A stretch of 64,000 nucleotides of DNA from Anisakis pegreffii (taxonomy: Eukaryota; Nematoda; Chromadorea; Rhabditida; Anisakidae). Position numbers and translations under genes: made by a program. The notes below the pieces were generated by a model, which saw only the letters and a list, made by a program, of their open reading frames with translations, was not told the origin of the DNA and made no database searches. The stretch spans positions 17,188-81,187 of the forward strand of contig JAPYMA010000799.1 of NCBI GenBank assembly GCA_035041965.1, given 5' to 3'. Positions 35,180-47,500 of the stretch are shown here, in pieces; position 1 is the first letter of the stretch; the number at the start of each line of letters is the position of its first letter.

Positions 35180-35762
35180 GCAGCAGCACAATATCCGATT
35201 TCAAAATCATTTCACTTCAACCCACCGGTAATATTTTATCATTGATTTGATTTTATCACTCACCTCTAATATTAACACTATCAACATATGTAAATTGAAG
35301 AAGCACGACCCATGGCTGCAAAACTTACTGCTGCAACAAAAGCGTGCTGATAGGAACTGGGAAGCGTTAGATCCGAGTTGTTCAGTATACAGGAACGAAG
35401 CATTACATGCGATTATGGACCGTGTTTGCGAGATGTGTCATGAAATGTTCTCACATGAACAGAACAGCCTTCGGTCAGAATGCAGGTGAGCACTCACATA
35501 ATTACTTCCTTTCTGCGTACATCCATCTATTCAGATCTTATTTTTCTCAACACTGACGTATCTCTCATTGATTAATGAATAAATTGATTGATTTATGTTA
35601 TGATACTTCAATTATAGAAAAAACTGCTTCCGGAACATCAAGTTTCGTCAATGCCTTGAGCTTTTTTCACCGTTATCCAGCGGTACTTCACGACGTAGTG
35701 TTCCCGACGAACATGAAGATAGCAGCGAGCCGTTTTCACACTACCACTTATTAGAACACTAA
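34769..35762 (+). CDS. ITP/CHH-like neurohormone precursor with polyalanine tract
   Basis: This is a likely secreted neuropeptide hormone of the arthropod ion transport peptide/crustacean hyperglycaemic hormone family. Three exons join in phase to 262 residues: 34769-35227, 35301-35485 and 35618-35762. The last two carry the six-cysteine signature in the right spacing: DPSC, MDRVCEMCHEMF, RSEC, RKNCFRNIKF and RQCLELF. A KR site before ADRNWEALDPSC and an RR site after LFSPLSSGTS bracket one mature peptide of about 65-70 residues. A hydrophobic, signal-like segment (NTVLIVLLYASLTH) lies near residue 75-95; the true initiator may therefore be an internal Met or lie upstream. Between it and the hormone is a GCA run read as about 30 alanines. 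The phase supports polyalanine, not polyglutamine. The start is the least certain part. Confidence 0.82.
35097..35188 (+). repeat. (GCA)n trinucleotide tract coding for polyalanine
   Basis: About thirty CAG/GCA triplets are broken once by ACA. They lie inside exon 1 of the CHH-like precursor. The open frame before it and the phase-0 splice after it place the reading in the GCA (alanine) frame. The CAG frame would give polyglutamine but ends in a stop beyond the exon. Confidence 0.92.
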
Positions 35763-37479
35763 CTGCACTTTTGCTGAATCCGTTAGTCTGTCGATTCGAC
35801 CAGAACTGTACCATCCAGTCCACTATTGTTGCTTCAGCTTCAACTTCAGCTGCAACCTCAATCACCGATCGTTCTCAATATCCATCCTACGGCGATACGA
35901 CTAATCAATTCAAGAATACAACCAATAGACGTCAAGCGCCCCATCCGAAACAACCTTCCAGATCTACGACATCCGGTCGTCATCATCTATAATGACTTGT
36001 GAGTCCCCGTTTGTCTCAGCCAAAGTATGACGGGACCAAACATTCGAACACAAACTTACCTACTAATACAGATCTTTATTATTATCATAATCATTACCAC
36101 TATTACTTTTTCTAAAATTAACCAACTAAACCCAATGTTTAATCTATTTTCGATGTTGTAAACCCTCTTATGATTGAACATTCATAATAGATAAACGAAT
36201 AGATTTCTGATACGTATACAATTGTTGCTTTATGATAGAGATCATCGTCAATTCGTCTTTAATATTAAAACATTAATGCTATTTTATCATACAGCCATCT
36301 CGCTTGCGTACGCGATACGATCTCATTATTTTAATTTATTGAATTCATCTGAACATATGATATGAACAAAACATAAGTGATGATCTCATTCGCAGTATAC
36401 TGCTCTTTTGAATGGTTGAATAAAAATAAATGAAAATAAAGATGGGCGTTTTCTGTTCTGGCAAATGAGTACTTACACACCGCGCTTCGTTACATGAAAA
36501 TTGCAGGCGCTCAATTGTGGTGAATAGTTGTTTCAGTAAGGCAGCAAAAGTTTGTCACGGTTCACCTCGATTTCAGAAAAAAATCGGTACAAATAAATCG
36601 ATAGGTTCTAACAAATATGGATATCGAAACTGTCATAACATTTTCAATGGAACTGATATGATTCAAAGGTTAGACGCTTCGAATGCTTCTGACAGAAGAG
36701 TATTTTAGTGCAATGGTGAAATTTTGAGGGGTTACATATATCTTGAAACCGTTCACGATAGCAGATCAATAAAAGAAATCTCATTTATAACTGGTAGGCA
36801 AGAAGCTTTAGATTAAGTCTCCAAGCTTCATTTCAGCACACCCAATTTTAAACGAGAAACTCCAAGAAATAATTCTTTAATGCGCAGTAAACCTTTCTTC
36901 TTAATTGAAAGCTTAAAGAAACATCGTAGTAAATCAGTGAAACGTGAATGGAGCAATGATAACAGAAAAGATAATAAAAAAAATAAGCTTCAACATAATA
37001 CTTTCCTAATCACATCAACAGAAACATTTCTCGACTGGAAAAAAAACCCACAAAAACAGAAGAACGAAAAATGTTTGGAAGATGACATTGCGGAAGACAT
37101 GAAAAATTGGAAATATTAAAAGCAATAATAATGATATCGACAACGATGGTAAAAAACAGGATAATGGTTCGGAGACTTGATATATGCAACACATCACGTA
37201 CCCAACTACTATGCTCTTCAACTAAACAAAACTAAGAATTCCTGAAGCAGTTAGTAAAAAACGAACCAACAAATCGATCGTAGAAGCATCCAATTCCGAC
37301 GAGTGTAAATGAATAAAAGAAACATAAGTAATATCGAGGATTACAACTGGAATCAAACTGGCAAGAGGAATGAAACAAAACAAAAATAAACGAAATTAAA
37401 GAATGAATCAAACCTATTAACAGGATAGAACCAGAGATTCATTACATAAAATATGGCAAGCAATAAAGATTTGCAGTAC

Positions 37480-37521
<42 letters not shown>

Positions 37522-38393
37522 CAAACCATATTCAAATAATAAACGAATCAAAAACAATGAGATTGTTCCAGCAGAAATTTTTTTTCGCGTTAAAAACGAT
37601 GAATAGGGTAACCGTTGCTACCACTAATCACTTACCTAATTCATTCCATTTCGTCACTTAAAACATTACTGGCGAGTAAATAAAAATAATGAAACAATAG
37701 GATGAGTTGAAAAAAGCCCAAAAAACGAGTTAAACTACACTAATAATTAGGACGATTATGAACAAAAATGATGAACGCAAAAAGAATAATCAAACAAACA
37801 AACAGACAAATAATAAAATACACCATTAAACAGCAAAAACATAATGATATTATGCATTGCGGTTGTGTACTTTCCTAAACTGACTTGTGAATGATTATGT
37901 TTTCATCGCTATGCGCCCTATTCCTTTCTTTGCTTTTGCCTCACGCTCAGCACCCGAAAAGTATAGTCATTGTTACTATTATTGGTTATATCATCAATAT
38001 TACAATCACGGCAACTATTTCTGTTATTGTCAACATTACTATCGCAGTGAATTTTTCTATGCTGCTCCATCAGGGTCGTTATTTCGTTCTATCTCAACAA
38101 TCGTTTCATAATCGATTTTTACTGCATTTTTTTCTCGGTTTCCGTCTCACAATCATCACCAACCTTCGTCATTGTTATAGCCGCCGTTTGATTCTTCCAA
38201 AAATTATTCAACGTCTGAAATAGTAATCACGATGGCAATATATCTTTGGTAAGCAATACATACCAAATAAAAATGAAGAATGGTCAATCTTCGAAGAATT
38301 TAGGATATATACGCGAACAAGTAAAATGAGGAAAATAAACATTTAAGCGTTATAAATTGTTAATGACACTGTTGTTGTAATCATACAACATAA
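35763..38393. other. Convergent intergenic gap (CHH-like / DEGS)
   Basis: About 2.6 kb between convergent genes. The left part is likely CHH-like 3' untranslated sequence. It includes an (AAT)n run at 37481-37521 and AT-rich frames with no recognisable domain. A 74-codon S/T-rich frame at 35771-35992 directly follows the hormone stop, but has no independent support. Confidence 0.45.
37481..37521. repeat. (AAT)n microsatellite
   Basis: A pure run of AAT triplets in intergenic DNA. Confidence 0.95.
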
Positions 38394-40316
38394 TCAAAAA
38401 ATTACCCTTTCAATGAATTTATAGACGTAACACGTCGAATTCGGACCCTTCCCATAGAAATGCACATTTGAGCGATTCGCCAATTTTCGTTTGATACGTG
38501 AATGGAGTGTTATTCGTGGATTCACAATGAAATTATACATCAGTACCACCCAGCTGTTGTGTGATAACATCTTCGAATAGTATTCTGGTGCAATCTTTCG
38601 AATCTGAACAAGTGACGAATGTTGTTTGCATTTAAGTACTTTGATCCTTTATTTTAACTGTTAATGCTATTATTACGATGACCATAATACGAATGAAATA
38701 TTACTTAAAACCAATTCATTTCATACGCCAATCGCACTCACTCTTTTCAGTCGAATAAGAAACGAGCGAACCTTTGGAAGATTTGCGCCGCATACAAACG
38801 GGAAATCATGATGTTCATTATGGTGACCAACGTTGAACGTTAATAGATTTATTGGTCCATAATAGCTGAATTCATTCATCACTACTTATTGTCATTAATA
38901 TCATTCATTAACGGTATTATTGGCAAAAACAAACCTATAGGTTTCTTGACCTGGATTAAAGACATAATGATCGGAAATATAATGACCGGCCAGCGGATGC
39001 AGTCCAGATGCTATCACGAATCCTCCAAGTAGGAAAGCAACCGATTTCCATCCCAGGAAAACTACCACCAAATAATCCACTAAGAACTGTATAAAAGCAT
39101 TCACGATCTCCAAATCTGTTACTGCCTTAAATGTAATTAATAATTACAACAATAACAATAATAAACATTGTATGCACAATAAATACATCCATATAAATTA
39201 AAAGTCTAGTGGATGAACGAACTTTTTTATATGTGACAAATGGACGAAATGCGTAAAAGAAAGGTTGAAGTATCATCCAGATTAACTTTCCGAATGTTCC
39301 TCTGAAGAATCGTGTCTCTATTTCAGTTGGAATATCAGTGTCGATCATATCCTCACCTTAACAATAATGAATGAATACGACAGTGAACAAATTCAATGAA
39401 TCAGTGTTCATGAAGAACGTTACATCTAATAGCAATCATTGTTACTAATAATATTACCCATATAACGATGATGCTCCTCGTGATATTTCTTGAATGAAAT
39501 TGACATCGGTACTAACATTGGTAAATTGGCTAGCAAACCAAATAGACGATTCTAAAAACAACTCAATTAATGATTTTAATGCATAAACTTCACTCTTGTT
39601 ACTATCGTTATTGTCCTAATATCTGAACACAACAGCCACATAAATAAACCGATGAATATGAATGAATAAACAATAAATCAACAAACTGCGCGGGGTCGTG
39701 AGCATCCAAATGCCATATTATGCGATATTTCATGGACAGCTAATGTCAATGAATGATTTAGGGTACCACCAACGAAATATGCTTGTAAGACAATCAACAG
39801 CCAATCAGAATCTAATTTACCAACATTATTCATTACTAGCATTATTGCTGTTATGAATCATTTAATTATGAATAAATTTGATAAATATTATTCAGGTTTA
39901 TTTATATTCGAACAAGGAAGTGATGAGTGACATTTGTAACTTTTTTGAACATTCTCTCAATGATCATACGAAGTGCTGATAATAAAACAATGGTATTAAT
40001 AGCAACAGAGCTGATAATTATAGAATGCAAACCTTTAAGTAGAAATGCAAATATAAACTGCACTATGACCATCGCAACAACAACATACTTGAACGATTCA
40101 TCGATGCCGAAATAATTCTTTATTTCCGGATATTTTTCTAACATTTCTTTACGACTGAAATGTGTATTTGTTGAATGCATTCCCATTCACTGAATTTCAA
40201 CAAAAAACAAAACAATTTTACCGTGAGGCGTGTGGCTCTTCAGTATACGACCATGAGAAGTGATCGATATCCACTACAGATGAAGAGGATGATGTCTCTC
40301 GCTCAACTCCGTCCAT
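38394..40316 (-). CDS. DEGS1: Sphingolipid delta(4)-desaturase (dihydroceramide desaturase)
   Basis: This ER membrane di-iron enzyme inserts the 4,5-trans double bond that turns dihydroceramide into ceramide. Eight minus-strand exons cover the whole family length (about 354 residues): 40316-40222, 40154-40033, 39811-39688, 39551-39458, 39356-39223, 39125-38935, 38865-38772 and 38603-38394. One boundary may be off by a base. The N-terminus has [13 protein letters not shown] joined to [12 protein letters not shown]. All three histidine boxes are present: HEISHN, HEEHHRY and the C-terminal [11 protein letters not shown]. Also seen are DTDIPTE, the membrane segment FYAFRPF, and [17 protein letters not shown]. 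The C-terminal [11 protein letters not shown] matches DEGS. No broken key residue is visible, so it is probably active. Confidence 0.94.
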
Positions 40317-40482
40317 TATGCCACCACAATCCCAGCAGTACTCAAATAGCAAGCAAACTTTTTTTTTAGCAAATTCATCTTCCAGTCAATCCAAAGTCAA
40401 TTTCCAGTCAATCCGGATTCGGACTGTCAGACTCGTTATGTTTAAAGTAATCGATAACTGATTCGACTGAAAGAATGGATCC

Positions 40483-40510
40483 TACCCCCCCCCCTCCCTC
40501 CTCCTTCCTC
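40483..40510. repeat. C-run tract, possible minus-strand G-quadruplex
   Basis: A run of about eleven C is followed by CCC and CTCC blocks, roughly 170-190 bases upstream of the minus-strand DEGS start. It is G-rich on the DEGS coding strand. A promoter role is possible but unproven. Confidence 0.5.
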
Positions 40511-43216
40511 TCCACCCATCCAAGCGAGGTACAAACTCATGATAACACTTTATCCCCTGATAGAAGGCAGACTCGTTTGTTCGTTTTCCATTCCACACAT
40601 TTCTTCTTCCCCTCTCAATTTAAATGCTTGATTGATGAAATAATTTGAACAACACGAAGCGGACGCATAAGTACATAAAGAAATTAAAACAACTGAACAA
40701 AGCGTATCTATGCTAAATCAGCAAACATGCACACAACATGAATGCTGCTCATGCACTCATATACGCAGCTAACAGCAAGCTTCTCACGTTTCCTAACAAT
40801 ATATATGTATTCTTATTAGTATTATAATTAATCTTTATTAACATCACCATGAATCATGTCATGATTATTTGGCAACAACCACATATTACTCTCCTATGCA
40901 TAACTTATGATTTCAATTTATTATATCATATCATTTCATTATCCCGTAAACATAAGAACTTATCATGATAACATCGCAAGTGATATGTATATTTATTTAT
41001 AACTTCAACTAATCAATTGCGATTCCTGCACTTGAAAGACATTCACCGCAGTGAAGAACGTAACAGAACGAGCATTAGAACAATAATCTTATTAAAGAGT
41101 TGACTGCAAAAAACTTGTCATGATAAGATCGCAAGTGACAAGTTGAAGTGAAAAAAACGAGACATGAGGCTTAAATTTAAACACAGATAGAGAATCTATT
41201 GCGGGACTCGACGATCAGTCTGCATGAGATTAGAAGCTAGCTTGCACCTTCAAAGAAGTTCCCTAGCGATACACATCCACGCAAGTTTCTGTCTTATCAG
41301 GATTATTTACCAAATCATAGATGACTATCAATGTGCAATTCACAAAATACTGACACTTACCACCTCTAATATTTTCATTATGATGGTGCATCAAGTGCGC
41401 ATAAAATCGCTTGTTCAGAAAAAGTCACTCGCCTATCCAAGTCCCCAATACCGTAGACATTAATCGCGTGTATCTGCATTACTTGATCGATCGGTAACCT
41501 GGCGATAAAGTAGGATTTGAACGAAGCTGATCAGAAAAAAGATATGTGATCACCAATCAACACCCAGTTTTATAAAATATAGAGAGTTTACGACAGCTAA
41601 TTTTGTCATACGTTTCTTCGATGATCTTTTATGCTTCCGACAAACCATGAGTTCAAGTTTGAGAATTTGATGATTCATTTTTGTCATAATCAGATAAAAT
41701 AGAATCTTATTTTTCCAAAATCACCGGTCACCTAGATGAGATTACTTCACTAAGGAACACATATATGATTGAGAATATCCTCTTACCACTAGGTTTTCCA
41801 TGTTGCGCTGTTCCAGGTGATAGCTTCGCTCATTGACCACCTGCGTCAATTTACCCTCTAACCTTTACAAAAATACCACATCTTCCAGTAGAACGGTCAG
41901 AATGGCCTACGTTTTTGTGACATTTTTGTCGGAGATTTCAAATTTCTGAAGTTCGTAATCATGGAATTTTAAACTCCCGTAATTACCACTTTTATCCAAT
42001 TAACCCTCCTCAATTACTTCCGTAATCAAATCTCCTCAGAAAATTACCACTTCATATCCAACAAACGCTAACAACCCTTTCTGGGAAAATATCATTAGAT
42101 GCTCTAAATAAGAACTGTTAATTCCTCACGGCTATTTCTACTGCAAAAAAAACTAATCATTGCAGCCATTTGAAATGAAGCAGTAAATGAAATTAAATTG
42201 TTGAACTAAATGATGGACTCGCACCGATAACGAGGTGATACACGATAAGAGCAATTTCAACTGGCAGCACGATCGTGTCGCTGATTGTTTTGGTGGTTGG
42301 TTGTTTTTGATTGAGTGCAATGTGATTGCTATTCGATTAGATTCTAATGAATGAATCGAATACGTACTTTTAGATATGACATATAGCTGATTATCACACA
42401 TTAAATGCAGTTACCACTTTTATAGTCCTTGTTTGATCCTAATGAATTAGTTGGTCACGATAACTTCTGATCATTATCATTTTATCGACAACTGAATCGT
42501 ATATGAATACATCTCAAATGAAATAAAAATCGATTCGATTTGATGCGGTCACCTCGATGCACATCTAAAGTGAATTTATGCGAAATATTCACATTGAATT
42601 AATTCAATATGTTTCATTTTCCGCTCCATTAATTCAGCGTTGACAATGAAACGATACGATCAGCAACACTATCATAGTTCGCAACCTTTCAATGAAACAA
42701 ATTGTGAATCTAAAAAACTGAGGGGAATGAGACAAGATGAGTGTATTTGTGCTCTGTCCATTCATTCATCCATTAATCCATCTCCACCCATCGATTTCCA
42801 GTCATATCAAAATTATTCTTAACCACAACTTATCCAAAAAAACAACGACGAAAAACATACAAAATACATAATTGCTTTGTTCTACTACTGAAAAAAAGAT
42901 AAAAATCTGAAAAATTAGATTCAATTAACGCCGATGAAAAAATGGATCTGTTTAATTATTCACAAGAGGATTATCAACTGTTGCATTCAACTGAATTCAA
43001 TAATCGGGCTGATATATCGAATTGAGTACAAAGGCAATAACAATAATAACATCAATAAGAATAATAATATTAATAACACATCACTGAAAACGGAATGAGG
43101 ACAGAATAAAAAGAGAACGAAGTTGTGCGATAAAAATGAAAACCTACATATAGAAATAATGAATCATCAAATGCATCCATCTATCACCTCCAAAACTTTC
43201 ATCATTCGGTTGGCTT

Positions 43217-43248
43217 GGGCGGGAGTGGGGAAGGGGGGAGGATGGGGT
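43217..43248 (+). repeat. G-run tract, possible G-quadruplex
   Basis: Five G-runs of three to six bases lie within 32 bases in otherwise AT-rich sequence. The spacing meets the usual G-quadruplex pattern. It is 1.3 kb upstream of the hedgehog-related gene. Confidence 0.55.
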
Positions 43249-44138
43249 CATATTAGTCACTCCTCTGATAAATACGTATATAAATCATGATTAGGTTCAC
43301 TGATATATACACATAAATACACATATTCACTTATACATCAATCTTTTATGTCATTTTATACGTATCTCTTTGATGCGAACACTTCTTTCCAGACGGATAT
43401 ATTGATTGCTAATTAATCACAATTAGTCTTTTTTATTTATTGATCTTACCACCAAATTCTATTATTTGCATATCATTACTGTCATATATTCGTTTATAAA
43501 CCTCATCATCTCAAAAATCAATCCTTTTCATAAATTTTGAAGTATCGTTTTTATAATATCAACAAAAAAGAGTACTTATGGTTAATTGAGGCCTAAAATA
43601 TTTTTTCATTGAACGAACGTATAACTTTGGAGTGAAGTTTGAGTTGAAGATGATGTATAATTAAGATGTTCAAAAAAATCTTGAGGATGCTGTAAAAATA
43701 CAAACATATATAAATGCATAGACATGAATTTGGATGTAAAAGATTTATATGGATATATGAATATGGGTCAGATGTGAAAAGAAACGAGACGAATGGATAA
43801 AAGGTTCGTTCGCATATACATCATCAGATGCATAGAAATATCCCTTAAAATCACCACCGTTATTCGTCAGCAAACAGTCAAATCATTTCCCTTAATACTA
43901 TTCGGTCAATTCCTCATTAGTGCCAGTTAGAAACAGTAATTGTTGAAATCTTTCAACATTATTCGTACAGCTGTCACTGTCTTCTCTTCCTTCCGGCGGT
44001 TCCCGTCGAGAGGTCATCATCATGAGGTGCACATTTTTACTCGTTCATCTGTTCACCAGTTCATTCATTCATCCATCCATCAACCCATTCATGCATTTCA
44101 TACATTCTGTTGCTCTTGACACACTCGTTTTTGGCACT

Positions 44139-44190
44139 GGATTCCCTCAACAAAACGCGTTTATGCGCCGGATTCCCTCAACAAAACGCG
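44139..44190 (+). repeat. Tandem 21-bp repeat, two copies
   Basis: GGATTCCCTCAACAAAACGC(G) occurs at 44139-44159 and again at 44170-44190, a 31-base period. It lies about 400 bases upstream of the hedgehog-related start codon. Confidence 0.85.
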
Positions 44191-44584
44191 CAGTCCTCAC
44201 GATCATCCAACGCACTCGTCTTTTTTCTTCCAGACTTCTGACCGACATAAAGGCTTCTAATGTTCACTTTTAAAGCAACCAGTTGTAGTTGATGGATTAC
44301 GACAATTTCATAATATTAAGCTCAATTATACTTTCTCATGCACGTCTAGCCGTCAATATGAATATTTTCTTGATGATACGCGAATGCAATAATCCGGCGT
44401 TTGACGGCTTCGAACGGTTGTCATCCGTTCGCAACAAACGAACGAACATACGATATGTGTCTTGTAACTGAGCTGTGTGATAGTTATGCATGTACTCATT
44501 TATGAAAGTAATCATAGCCAACGTCGAGTAAAGCGCTTAACATTGAATAATGATAAAAATCTAATTAGTTGAAGAGCCATTCAA

Positions 44585-47500
44585 ATGCGACATCGACTGA
44601 TAACCACAGCATTCGTGCTGCCAATGGTAGCAAATTTTATTGTTGTTCAAGCACTCAATTATCGATGTGATAATAATCAAGTTGTTATCGTACAAGGTTT
44701 TGGTAATGACTCAATACGAATGCATTGTCAAAATCTGAATTTATGTGGTCATACGAAGTTGGTGAGTTCAACATTCAGTCAGAAGTGGTTATTATCGTTT
44801 ATGATTTATCATCACGTTGCATGACTCGTATGAGAGGTAGCCTGCATATGGCCAAATAATCCATAGAAAGCAAATTTTTTGAAAGCCAATCAGTCGCTCA
44901 TCGAACGATCACCAAGCGCTGAGAGAACAACTAGCGCTAACAATAGTGAATAGTGGTAGTCTTGTTGAATTCATAACATGGTTAATTGATAAGATTACAG
45001 CGATGCTCATACGATTCATCACAACCGCTCTGCGGTGGTAAATCAAACTTCGTGGCACAAGTCTCACAATCGACACCCACTGCGCCGTAAGCAGCTGATT
45101 TCGCTCATCTTTTTTCAATTTCTGAATTTTAGCTAGCAAAACCGAAGAAAACCTAAATCCAGTGACGTAGGCTGAATTTTGAAGTATACACGTGGAAAGG
45201 TGGCAGAAAAGCCAAAAATTCTTGTGAAATATCTCAATTCTGCTCAATATAAACAAAGAAAGAAACAAACATTTCATTCTCCTCCAGAAGACAATTGAAA
45301 AATACGACAAAGTATACCGAAAATTCCACACTCACGTTCACATTCCTTTATGCAGTTCGTCTTTAATGAGTTCATGGAGAATCAAGCTGTAAGTTGTAGA
45401 CAGTCTTCCCTCCCGCACCATCCTCTCACCTTGTGTATTATTTTTCAGCATTGCACACACATGTTGTGATATTCAATCGTGGAATGGTGACAGCACGGTG
45501 CTGCGATCACATTTGGGCAATGATTGCTTTGTTTACGAATTGCCCGACGTTGATAACAAGCTGTCATCGGCTGAAATGGGGCTCAACATGAACAGCAATG
45601 AGCATGAGGATCATTCAAAAACACAGGACGATGAATATACGCTATTGAAATTAGCCAATCAACTGCCCGATAATTTCGAAAATTACAGTGGATATCGTTT
45701 GCGATTGTTTTTACTCAAAAACAAATCGCCGCCGTTACTGATCGTTAAAGGAATCGAAAGAAGACCGTGAGTTTTTCGCAAGTTTTTGAACTGTTTATTT
45801 TCAGATTTTTATTTCTCTTTTTTTTGTCAATTAGTTTCTCATTACAAATATGGTTGTGACTTCATCGCTGCGATAATGCTGATGATGAAATGTGCAAGAG
45901 ACAAATACGATAGACATGCATCAAGACGAGTTTGAAATAAATTTTAAAATGTATGTACCATCTATCAGTGGTGTTGGCTGACCTAAATATAAATAAACGA
46001 TTTTGAAAAAAGAATATACTCAAAAATGCAATCGCATCATGCATTTCCTATTGTTCAATATTAACAATAAACAAATCAAGAAATAATTGTCACTCATTCA
46101 ATCATCAATCGCACTTCACAAATAACAATCATCAAAACCTTTCACAATTCAATCTAATCCTCCTCATTTCTTATATACGACCCTATCATCAATATGCGCT
46201 TCAATTCAACTCTAAATTTCTCATCAATTTAAATCATTTCGACTCAATAAAATAAACTCATTTATGTTAATTCAATTTGAAACGATGTTGCTGAACTTGC
46301 AAGACATTTTAAAAATTTAATTCATCAGCACATTGCGTACATCACATAATTTAAATCATTACATATTTTCGCGAGGTTTCATTCAGTAGCGATTAAGAAT
46401 TGAACTGAGAATAATGTACGTCTCTTTGCATGCACAAACCACTGATAGAATATTGATGAGGAATAGCACAAACAATAATGAAAAATTATTTAGTGATGGA
46501 TATCGAGTGACAATCTGTCGACCTCGATGTGAACACGACGAACAAGAGGATGAATCATTGAAGCGCTTAAAAAGTGTTAATGATCAACAACGAAATAGCG
46601 CTACTAATAAATTGACGTCAAAGTCATTTTCATCCACCTCAAAACAATCTCAAACAAACGACCATGATCAATCGAATCTAACTTCGCACATCTCCAGTAA
46701 AGACATCACCAATGATGGTCTCCTCAAAGCTAATAAAACAACGAATGTATCTAACGTCCAAGAAATAACACATTCAAAAACTGGTTTTACTGATGAAAGC
46801 GATCGTAATGCTTCAACTACAGAGGCTGTTCCGAGCAGTAACCAGGAATTTGCAGCAGCCGACAATAAGAGTGGGAATATTCAGGCAGGAACGAAAGTAA
46901 TACAGTTACCAAGCAATGGTGAATGGATTTTGGCCACATGGTCAGCCTGGACAACAAATAGGTATGAATTTACCATGAGGTGTTTTATAATGGGACTAGT
47001 TCTGATGGATTGAGAAAATTATCGGTGAAATGTTAAACATATTCGCTGTTGAATGTATCCGAATGAACAGTTTACAAATAAGATGAACAACATAAGTGGT
47101 AATACCCCTATAAGTGAACGGCTTAGGTCGATTTCATACAGTCGATTCCTTGTTATGCGCATCTGAACAATCAACTGAAACTCTCGATTCTCTCATTAAC
47201 AACTCATTTCGTTCATCTTCATTCCAGGTGGTCATCATGGTCACATAGTGAATGGTCAGAATACGATGGTGGTGCCACCCAGAATGGAGAAACAAGCATG
47301 AGCGATCCAAATACTCGTGTTCGTTTCAAGAGCACTACTTCCGACGTTGCAAAAAACGACAAAAATTGTTGCAATAATAAAAACGATGAGCCTGAAACTG
47401 ATGATAACAGTAGCAACAGCGGTATCATAATGAAAACTTTAGAATCTCTAGGAAGGTTACTGAAACAAGCGATAAGTAAAGAGCGAGATCAACAACAAGA

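Larger units (their letters stand above)
40317..44584. other. Divergent intergenic gap (DEGS / hedgehog-related)
   Basis: About 4.3 kb lies between divergently transcribed genes and presumably contains both promoters. It has C-rich (40483-40510) and G-rich (43217-43248) tracts and a small tandem repeat at 44139-44190. No coding region or RNA gene could be supported. Confidence 0.45.

Noticed and set aside
35034..35231. Polyglutamine protein across the CAG run
   Set aside because: The glutamine frame ends in a stop just beyond the exon and does not fit the downstream splice phase. The alanine frame joins the signal-like segment to the CHH-like exons.
41500..41580. tRNA-like GTTCAAATCC box on the minus strand
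   Set aside because: No matching A-box, acceptor stem or anticodon arm could be built at the right distance.
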